5,481 nucleotides of DNA from NCBI GenBank assembly GCA_021731345.1, contig JAKFXO010000085.1:1-5481 (forward strand), written 5' to 3'. Position 1 is the first letter of the stretch, and each line of letters begins with the position of its first letter. The notes beneath the pieces are model-generated. The model did not search any database. It saw nothing but the letters and a program-made list of their open reading frames with translations, and was not told where the DNA came from. The DNA is from Candidatus Peribacterales bacterium (GTDB lineage: Bacteria; Patescibacteriota; Gracilibacteria; Peribacterales; Peribacteraceae). The position numbers were made by a program, and so were the translations under genes. Positions 1-4,085 of this stretch are shown here, piece after piece.

Positions 1-1
1 C

Positions 2-274
2 TTCTCTGAGGTTATCGCTCCCAGCGGCGCGGCCTTCACTATGGATCAAGAGAAAGACACGATCGCCTTTTTCATCACCAAGGACGACCGGCACCAAGAC
101 GGTACCCTGAGGAGCCTTCGTTTGTCCTTTCCATACCTCGATCTTCATACAGTACAAAAGACTACACGCCGCCTCCTTCTGTCGCAAGAATCTTACGCTT
201 CCCACTCGCCGCGAAGCATGATCTTTTCCGAAGAGCCTTTTCCTGAATACTCGTTACTTTTATCGCAGAATTGA
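2..274 (+). CDS. C-terminal end of an unrecognised protein (partial)
   Basis: The frame is open from the window edge to a TGA at 272-274 and gives 90 residues. An internal ATG at 41 has no ribosome binding site before it, so this is more likely the tail of a gene that starts outside the window than a 77-residue gene. The first two thirds have a protein-like mix of charged and hydrophobic residues, with a strand-like IAFFITKDD stretch and a basic TTRRLLL segment. The end is rich in Ser, Pro and Leu. I recognise no domain, signal peptide or membrane segment. It points the same way as RNase J, but a 187-bp gap with its own promoter separates them, so a shared operon is unlikely. No terminator hairpin is visible after its stop. 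It could also be a chance open frame. Confidence 0.4.
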   Translation, partial: FSEVIAPSGAAFTMDQEKDTIAFFITKDDRHQDGTLRSLRLSFPYLDLHTVQKTTRRLLLSQESYASHSPRSMIFSEEPFPEYSLLLSQN

Positions 275-364
275 GCAGCTACTTTACACTGAACTACGCG
301 CACGGACTCCCAGCATAACAAACTTCGAGACCTAATAATTCATTGATTCTAAGCCAAAAAAAGG

Positions 365-376
365 TTGTCATGACAA
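365..376. promoter_or_regulatory. Perfect 12-bp palindrome over the -35 box (candidate operator)
   Basis: TTGTCATGACAA is exactly its own reverse complement, centred between 370 and 371. It covers the -35 element of the predicted RNase J promoter, where a bound dimeric regulator would block RNA polymerase. Flanking GG and ACC bases extend the symmetry only imperfectly. No regulator gene is seen next to it, so the operator role is inference. Confidence 0.4.
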
Positions 377-395
377 ACCGAGCACTTGCTATTAT
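365..395 (+). promoter_or_regulatory. Predicted promoter of RNase J with palindromic -35 region
   Basis: A -35-like TTGTCA (365-370) and a -10 TATTAT (390-395) are separated by 19 bases. The -10 is preceded by TGC, making an extended -10 (TGnTATTAT), which tolerates a non-ideal spacer. The start of transcription would fall near 401-403, directly at the AAGGAG at 403-408. The -35 box is the left half of a perfect palindrome. This is a prediction from consensus only. Confidence 0.55.
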
Positions 396-402
396 CCCGC
401 GC

Positions 403-478
403 AAGGAGTACGATGAAGTCGAGGGTTTTCCTCAGATCAATTTTTTTCTTCCAATACACAGATGAAATCTGTTCATGA
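403..478 (+). promoter_or_regulatory. Strong SD plus 21-codon leader ORF overlapping the RNase J start
   Basis: AAGGAG at 403-408 is the best ribosome binding site in this intergenic region. It lies 4 bases before ATG 413-415, not before the RNase J ATG at 462. That ATG opens a 21-codon frame, MKSRVFLRSIFFFQYTDEIC + S, ending with TGA at 476-478, 17 bases into the RNase J gene. The RNase J ATG itself has no SD. Either the leader ORF delivers ribosomes by termination-reinitiation, or the true RNase J start is ATG 413. In the second case the T7 run at 441-447 would hide a +1 frameshift or an assembly error, since removing one T fuses the two frames. The peptide has no recognised function. Confidence 0.45.
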
Positions 479-2321
479 GTGGGTCAAGAAGGTGGTGACA
501 AGTGGCGAGGTGCCACCGGCCAATCAACCAACATCAGAACCACATAAAGTTTCTACTCCCGCTTCGCCGAAGCCTACCGCGGAACATCCGCGCACAGCGA
601 AGCCCGCTACTCCGCAAGCAGCTCCCGTCAAAGTTTTGGCGACAGCACCTGGAGGCAAAGGCCTTAAACTCTATCCTCTCGGAGGATTTGAAGAAGTAGG
701 CCGTAACTGTTTCGTCGTTGATGTCGACGGCGACCTTTACATCATCGACCTCGGTCTTCAGTTTCCTGAAGAGGACATGCCGGGTATCGACTATCTCATT
801 CCCGATCTCTCGGGTTTGCGTGGCAAAGAAAATCGCATCAAAGCGGTCATCTTCACACACGGCCACCTTGACCACATCGGTGCTGTGCAGCACGTCCTAC
901 CGAGCCTTCGTTTTCCGCCATGCTACGGCACAAAGCTCACCATGGCGTTTGTGAAAAAGCGTCTTGATGAAGAGAAGCTCACAAGCCAAGCCAAGCTTCA
1001 TACCGTGGCGTTCAATGCACCTCTCCAACTTGGAAACGTGAAGATCGAATTCCTCCGTGTGACGCACTCCATCCCTGACTCTGCTGCCGTTGCTGTTCAC
1101 ACCCCGTACGGAACCATCGTTCATACCGGTGACTTCAAGTTCGACTTAACGCCGATGAACGAACCGCCAGCGGACTTTCAGCGTCTTGCGGAACTGGGTG
1201 ACGAGGGAGTGCTCGCCATCATCGCGGACTCAACGAACGCGACGAAGCCGGGAAACGCTCTTTCCGAGAAAGCGATTTCGGCGACTCTGTTCCAGCTCAT
1301 GCGCGACGCGAAAGGAAGGCTCATCATTTCGACCTTCAGCTCGCTTCTCAACCGTTTGCAACAAGTCATTGAGCACGCCAAAACCTTAAACCGCAAGGTG
1401 TACGTGTCCGGCAGATCGATGGAGACGAACATCGAGATCGCACAGGAACTGGGCTACATCTCGGTGCCGCGCGGCATGATCCGCAAGGTCGGCCCTGGCA
1501 TGGAGAAAATTCCTGACCGTGAAATGTTGATCCTCACCACGGGTTCCCAGGGCGAAGAGCGCGCGTCGCTTGCTCGCATGGGACTCGGCGTCCATCAGCA
1601 CGTTCGTGTGAAGAAGGGGGACACCGTCATCCTCTCTAGTAACCCGATCCTTGGTAACGAGCGCGCAGTTGCGAAAGTCGTGAACAACTTGAACCTCCTT
1701 GGAGCAAAAGTTCTCACGAACCAAGAGCTTGCGCTGCACACCACGGGTCACGGTTACCAGAACGACATCATGCTTATGCACCGCCTTGTGCGCGCGAAGC
1801 ACGTCATTCCAGAACACGGTGAACCGTACATGAGAGCTGCTCACGGTGACCTCGCACGCTCTATCGGCTACGAAGATAACCAGATCCATCTCCTGGTGAA
1901 CGGCGAAATTCTCGAGTTTGATGCTCAAGGTGCTGCACGCCGTTCGAAGCACAAGCTTCCGGCCAACGACATCATCATCGACGGTCACAGCCAAGGCGCT
2001 GAGGGTGCGCGCATTATGGATGATCGTAAGATCATGAATAACGCCGGTATCTTCGTCGCTGTGCTCAAGGTCTATGCCGAGTCCATGCGCCTCGTGTCTG
2101 ATCCTCTCCTTCTCTCTCGTGGATTCGTCTACGGAACGGAGATGATGAGCACGAACAAAGACGCTACGGCGGTCATTCGTAAGGCGTACGAGGAAGCTCT
2201 CGCACGCGGCGAAAAAGACATGAAGGCCCTCAAGAAAGAGGTCACAGGCGCGCTCTTCCGCTTCTTCCGTCACAAGCTTGATCGTGAACCGATGGTCATG
2301 CCGATCATCATTGAGGTCTAA
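462..2321 (+). CDS. rnj: Ribonuclease J (metallo-beta-lactamase / beta-CASP RNase)
   Basis: This is a cytoplasmic zinc-dependent RNase with endonuclease and 5'-to-3' exonuclease activity in the family, acting in mRNA turnover and rRNA maturation. The core starts near residue 67 (LYPLGGFEEVGRN). The metallo-beta-lactamase signature is THGHLDH with H133, H135, D137 and H138; H202 (THSIPDS) and D224 (HTGDFKFD) are further metal ligands. The beta-CASP part has ADSTNA (~256), ISTFSS (~289), GHG with H430, and PEHGEPYM with H452. The RNase J C-terminal domain runs from about 500 to 619 (IIIDGHSQG; LFRFFRHKLDREPMVMPIIIEV region). All expected catalytic residues are present. At 619 residues it is longer than the roughly 555 usual, because of a Pro/Ala/Thr/Lys-rich, probably disordered N-terminal tail of about 60 residues. 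ATG 462 lacks an SD, so the start is uncertain (see the leader ORF at 413). The family call is very secure. Confidence 0.96.
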   Translation: MKSVHEWVKKVVTSGEVPPANQPTSEPHKVSTPASPKPTAEHPRTAKPATPQAAPVKVLATAPGGKGLKLYPLGGFEEVGRNCFVVDVDGDLYIIDLGLQFPEEDMPGIDYLIPDLSGLRGKENRIKAVIFTHGHLDHIGAVQHVLPSLRFPPCYGTKLTMAFVKKRLDEEKLTSQAKLHTVAFNAPLQLGNVKIEFLRVTHSIPDSAAVAVHTPYGTIVHTGDFKFDLTPMNEPPADFQRLAELGDEGVLAIIADSTNATKPGNALSEKAISATLFQLMRDAKGRLIISTFSSLLNRLQQVIEHAKTLNRKVYVSGRSMETNIEIAQELGYISVPRGMIRKVGPGMEKIPDREMLILTTGSQGEERASLARMGLGVHQHVRVKKGDTVILSSNPILGNERAVAKVVNNLNLLGAKVLTNQELALHTTGHGYQNDIMLMHRLVRAKHVIPEHGEPYMRAAHGDLARSIGYEDNQIHLLVNGEILEFDAQGAARRSKHKLPANDIIIDGHSQGAEGARIMDDRKIMNNAGIFVAVLKVYAESMRLVSDPLLLSRGFVYGTEMMSTNKDATAVIRKAYEEALARGEKDMKALKKEVTGALFRFFRHKLDREPMVMPIIIEV

Positions 2322-2356
2322 AGAATTCTGATCATTACCAGATTTCTGACAATCGC

Positions 2357-2390
2357 AAAAACTGCCCGGTACACAAGGTACCGGGCGTTT
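2357..2390. terminator. Bidirectional hairpin terminator between RNase J and gene A
   Basis: A perfect 9-bp stem, GCCCGGTAC (2364-2372) with GTACCGGGC (2378-2386), closes a 5-base loop. Read on the minus strand it is followed by AG and five T (2361-2357), a good intrinsic terminator 28 bases after gene A. Read on the plus strand it is followed by G and three T, a weaker terminator 42 bases after the RNase J stop. It separates the two convergent transcripts. Confidence 0.8.
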
Positions 2391-2414
2391 CATCGTGGGC
2401 GGTTTTAGTCTCGA

Positions 2415-2900
2415 TTACGTCATGTTGCCGAGATTGAAGAAAAATATTTCCGTTGCTTCGTAGCGACCACATTCTTCCTCGCCACCACCGTGTGAACGGC
2501 AATGGGCTGCAAGCCGCTTGAAGAAGTCTTGTCGCCACCCAAGGTATGCTGACACTCGTTCGGGTGGCAGCGTGGAGGCGTTGAGACTGCGTACTTCTTC
2601 CCGCGCAGCTTCAGCAGCGTCGATTTTCAACCAGCGATGCAACACTTCGAAAGTCATTGCGAATTGCCGAAAGTCTTCCGGCACCTCGTCTGAAATTCCG
2701 AAGACTGCATGCGTGGTTGGATCCACGTGCTCCGCTGCACAAATGAAGTGTGTGAAGTCTGGAAAAGACGGCATCATGTCGTGCGACATGATGTAGAACA
2801 TGTACTCAACATCTCGACATGTCAGGGTCTGTGTAGCAAACCCTCGAGCGCGGAAGACATTATGTCTCTGCGCGATGTGGTTAGTGGTGTGTATCGCCAT
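2415..2900 (-). CDS. Hypothetical protein, orphan small family (gene A)
   Basis: This is a 161-residue protein I do not recognise. The start is well supported: AAGGAG at 2910-2915 lies 9 bases before the ATG, a promoter and leader lie upstream, and a terminator follows the TAA. It is probably soluble, with no signal peptide or membrane helix. It is rich in histidine (10) and has 4 cysteines (28, 54, 134, 144) without a clear zinc-finger spacing. Helical stretches are likely at about 75-105 (DFRQFAMTFEVLHRWLK, then AAEAAREEV) and 113-135 (PERVSAYLGWRQDFFKRLAAH). Residues 9-36 (IAQRHNVFRARGF onwards) align with residues 7-34 of the upstream gene B (IAEERSRYQAAGY onwards), and the KRLAAH near the C-terminus also recurs there. 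It is expressed as a single-gene unit. A metal-binding or regulatory role would be speculation. Confidence 0.75.
   Translation of the reverse strand: MAIHTTNHIAQRHNVFRARGFATQTLTCRDVEYMFYIMSHDMMPSFPDFTHFICAAEHVDPTTHAVFGISDEVPEDFRQFAMTFEVLHRWLKIDAAEAAREEVRSLNASTLPPERVSAYLGWRQDFFKRLAAHCRSHGGGEEECGRYEATEIFFFNLGNMT
2772..2793. repeat. Inverted repeat with 10-bp perfect arms inside gene A
   Basis: CATCATGTCG (2772-2781) and CGACATGATG (2784-2793) are exact reverse complements around a 2-base centre (TG). The repeat lies in codons for I-M-S-H-D-M-M of gene A. In RNA it would form a compact hairpin of about 9 bp with a 4-base loop; in DNA it is a symmetric site. It is longer than expected by chance in a window of this size, but its role is unknown. 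Confidence 0.5.
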
Positions 2901-2909
2901 CTTGTGTTT

Positions 2910-2915
2910 CTCCTT
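2910..2915 (-). promoter_or_regulatory. Shine-Dalgarno of gene A
   Basis: AAGGAG on the minus strand lies 9 bases upstream of the ATG ending at 2900. It fixes the start of gene A and supports the 161-residue reading. Confidence 0.75.
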
Positions 2916-2926
2916 ATATCTTGAAA

Positions 2927-2967
2927 GCCCACGATGTGAATGATCTCTGCAACAACGCGCTGCAGAT
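2927..2967 (-). promoter_or_regulatory. Hairpin leader element, copy 1 (gene A)
   Basis: This 41-bp segment matches 3304-3344 at 33 of 41 positions without gaps. On the transcript it starts AUCUGCAGC and folds as a 7-bp stem: CUGCAGC (2965-2959) pairs with GUUGCAG (2953-2947) through one G-U pair around a 5-base loop. After the stem comes AUCAUUCACAUCG, then UGGGC. The stem begins 8 bases after the predicted -10, so it would sit at the extreme 5' end of the mRNA. The conserved UUCACAUCG is unpaired in this fold. It could be a cis-acting RNA, a 5' stabilising hairpin or a protein-binding DNA site. Confidence 0.6.
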
Positions 2968-2973
2968 ATGAGT

Positions 2974-3001
2974 ATTTTATACTAGTATTTATTTTTGTCT
3001 A
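2974..3001 (-). promoter_or_regulatory. Predicted promoter of gene A
   Basis: On the minus strand, TAGACA (3001-2996) and TAAAAT (2979-2974) are separated by 16 bases in an AT-rich stretch. The predicted transcript start is near 2967, about 66 bases before the gene A ATG. The distance from the -10 to the leader hairpin (8 bases) is identical to that in the upstream unit, which supports both predictions. Confidence 0.55.
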
Positions 3002-3010
3002 TTATCGACT

Positions 3011-3250
3011 CTAGGGCATCAGAAACGTGCCCGTCTCCTTTTTGAAGGGAGACGGGCGTGTTCGCGGGCGGCGCTTTCTACGCCTGACACAGTCGCTCAA
3101 AGACTCTGAGAGAGGCTTCAAATTCTGCGATCTTGTGAGCGGCAAGACGAAGCAGGTGAACAGTTCTCCGTCATGCTCCACAATGAACGTTGGGTAGCCA
3201 GCAGCCTGATATCTGCTGCGTTCCTCAGCAATGCGTGTCTGAGTTGTCAT
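3011..3250 (-). CDS. Small orphan protein related to gene A, probably frame-disrupted (gene B)
   Basis: The start at 3250 is chosen because AAGGA (3257-3261) lies 6 bases upstream; an earlier in-frame ATG at 3301 lies inside the leader and has no SD. The open frame gives 79 residues. Residues 1-34 (MTTQTRIAEERSRYQAAGYP, then TFIVEHDGELFTCF) look genuine and align with the N-terminus of gene A. From about residue 35 the sequence becomes unnatural: a basic run (RRRKRRPRTRP, about 57-67), then translation straight through the 3' hairpin. The -1 frame from about 3153 instead encodes a helical, protein-like tail, LLRLAAHKIAEFEASLRVFE, then RLCQA and TAG at 3078-3080, just before that hairpin. RLAAH also occurs near the end of gene A. 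A product of about 56 residues or a decaying paralogue is therefore likely. Function unknown. Confidence 0.45.
   Translation of the reverse strand: MTTQTRIAEERSRYQAAGYPTFIVEHDGELFTCFVLPLTRSQNLKPLSESLSDCVRRRKRRPRTRPSPFKKETGTFLMP
3026..3060 (-). terminator. GC-rich 3' hairpin of gene B unit
   Basis: GCCCGTCTCC (3029-3038) pairs with GGAGACGGGC (3048-3057), a perfect 10-bp stem. G-T pairs and a C-G pair extend it by three on the outside (3026-3028 with 3058-3060). On the minus strand only TTT follows (3025-3023), so it is a weaker terminator than the one after gene A. It lies 18 bases after the -1-frame stop at 3078 but inside the longer 79-codon reading, which argues that 3078 is the real gene end. 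Confidence 0.6.
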
Positions 3251-3256
3251 GTCATT

Positions 3257-3261
3257 TCCTT
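3257..3261 (-). promoter_or_regulatory. Shine-Dalgarno of gene B
   Basis: AAGGA on the minus strand, within AAAAGGAAA, lies 6 bases before the ATG ending at 3250. It decides for the start at 3250 rather than at 3301. Confidence 0.6.
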
Positions 3262-3303
3262 TTGCTTGGTTTTTTTGAAAAGATCTTCGTATCGAAAGCA
3301 TAT

Positions 3304-3344
3304 GCCCGCGATGTGAAAGATGACTGCAGCGACATGCTGCAGAT
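3304..3344 (-). promoter_or_regulatory. Hairpin leader element, copy 2 (gene B)
   Basis: This is the second copy of the 41-bp leader. Here the stem is a perfect 7 bp: CUGCAGC (3342-3336) pairs with GCUGCAG (3330-3324) around a 5-base loop. The single G-U pair of copy 1 is a G-C pair here, so the pairing is kept despite the change. The loop is variable (GCGUU in copy 1, AUGUC here), while UUCACAUCG after the stem is identical. It begins 8 bases after the predicted -10, as in copy 1, and about 53 bases separate its 3' end from the gene B ATG. Confidence 0.6.
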
Positions 3345-3350
3345 TCGTCT

Positions 3351-3379
3351 ATTTAAACATATTATTATAAATATGTCAA
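3351..3379 (-). promoter_or_regulatory. Predicted promoter of gene B
   Basis: On the minus strand a consensus -35 TTGACA (3379-3374) and a -10 TTAAAT (3356-3351) have the ideal 17-base spacer, which is very AT-rich. Transcription should start near 3344, at the first bases of the hairpin leader. This is the best -35/-10 match in the window. It is divergent from the HAD gene. Confidence 0.7.
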
Positions 3380-3392
3380 AGTAGTCAGAAAT

Positions 3393-3413
3393 GGCATGAA
3401 TCATGCCTATAAC
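3393..3413 (+). promoter_or_regulatory. Palindrome and weak -10 upstream of the HAD gene
   Basis: GGCATG (3393-3398), AAT and CATGCC (3402-3407) form a perfect 15-bp inverted repeat. It directly abuts a -10-like TATAAC (3408-3413). No good -35 lies 17 bases upstream, so if this is a promoter it may rely on an activator or be weak. The predicted transcript start (about 3419-3421) leaves a leader of only about 15 bases before ATG 3435. Confidence 0.35.
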
Positions 3414-3426
3414 GCTTGATGACGAC

Positions 3427-3441
3427 CAAGCATCATGCTTG
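3427..3441. promoter_or_regulatory. Perfect inverted repeat covering the HAD start codon
   Basis: CAAGCAT (3427-3433) and ATGCTTG (3435-3441) are exact reverse complements around one base. The start codon ATG 3435-3437 lies in the right arm. An upstream GCTTG (3414-3418) can pair with CAAGC (3427-3431) instead, so two mutually exclusive pairings are possible. A regulatory role is inference. Confidence 0.35.
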
Positions 3442-4085
3442 AATACGGCTTCATGAAGTACGAATCCGTATTATTCGATTTAGACGGCACTCTGATCTCT
3501 ACAACGCACCTATACGAACAGGCGTGCATCGCAGGTATGCGCGCCATCGGACTTGAGTTTTCGTCGGATGATTTCAAGCGTCTGTATCCCACTGGTTACT
3601 CCATGGCGGGGTGGATCGTGGAGAAGGGCGGTAAGGCGGAGCAACTGGAGACCGTGCGCGCAGCTCGTGACGTTGTGTATCACGATTTACTTTCGACGCA
3701 GAGTGAGTTTTGTCCAGGTGCACTCGAACTACTCGAATTTCTGCGTGATCATCCGACCGGCGTCATCACCAATTCATGGCGATCGTACTTGGATGCCATT
3801 CACAAAAAGCTTGCGATCTATGATCACCTCAAAGAAATCATTACTGCAGATGACATGGGAGATTTCTACAAGCCGCATCCACATGGTCTCCTCATCACTG
3901 CCGATAAACTTGGCGCTAATCCTGAAAAATCCATCTACGTTGGTGATCAGATTTTTGATCTTGAAGCTGCGAGAGCTGCCGGCATGACAGCGTGTCTTAT
4001 CTATGGGCCACATTCACCAAAGGGTGCAGAAAAGCACGCAGATATGGTTGTAGAGTCCTTGGCGGAGCTGCAGAGCAAGCTTTAG
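3435..4085 (+). CDS. HAD-superfamily phosphatase (phosphoglycolate phosphatase-like)
   Basis: This is a 216-residue cytoplasmic hydrolase of the HAD subfamily I type. Such enzymes use an aspartyl-phosphate intermediate and Mg2+ to remove phosphate from small molecules. All four motifs are visible: motif I FDLDGT with nucleophile D15 and acid/base D17; motif II VITNS with T112; motif III K146 in KPHPHG; and motif IV YVGDQIFD with D171 and D175. The helical cap domain is about residues 25-90, inserted after motif I. The length is normal for the family. The substrate cannot be read from the sequence; phosphoglycolate or pyrophosphate phosphatase-like annotations are both possible. ATG 3435 and ATG 3453 (MKYESVLFDLDGT) are both possible starts, and neither has an SD; the second is closer to typical HAD starts. 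The stop overlaps the pyrC stop by 4 bases on the opposite strand. Confidence 0.9.
   Translation: MLEYGFMKYESVLFDLDGTLISTTHLYEQACIAGMRAIGLEFSSDDFKRLYPTGYSMAGWIVEKGGKAEQLETVRAARDVVYHDLLSTQSEFCPGALELLEFLRDHPTGVITNSWRSYLDAIHKKLAIYDHLKEIITADDMGDFYKPHPHGLLITADKLGANPEKSIYVGDQIFDLEAARAAGMTACLIYGPHSPKGAEKHADMVVESLAELQSKL

Noticed and set aside
334..341. TAATAAT as an alternative -10 for RNase J
   Set aside because: No acceptable -35 lies 16-18 bases upstream, and the TGnTATTAT further down is clearly better.
421..447. GAGG/CCTC hairpin followed by a T7 run as an attenuator before RNase J
   Set aside because: The stem is only 4 bp and is separated from the T run by seven bases, too weak for an intrinsic terminator.
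1386..2393. Long minus-strand frame (335 codons) antisense to RNase J
   Set aside because: It mirrors the codon pattern of a secure RNase J gene, runs through the terminator hairpin, has His/Arg/Val-rich shadow composition, and shows no ribosome binding site or known motif.
2518..2796. Plus-strand frame of 92 codons opposite gene A
   Set aside because: Gene A on the minus strand has a consensus SD, promoter and terminator; this frame has none and is Ser/Cys-rich shadow sequence.
3130..3180. Programmed -1 frameshift in gene B
   Set aside because: No slippery X-XXY-YYZ heptamer is present where the two frames overlap, so an indel or decay is the simpler explanation.
3251..3301. Upstream start (ATG at 3301) for gene B
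   Set aside because: It has no SD, and the extra 17 residues would use leader sequence; the ATG at 3250 has AAGGA at a 6-base spacing.
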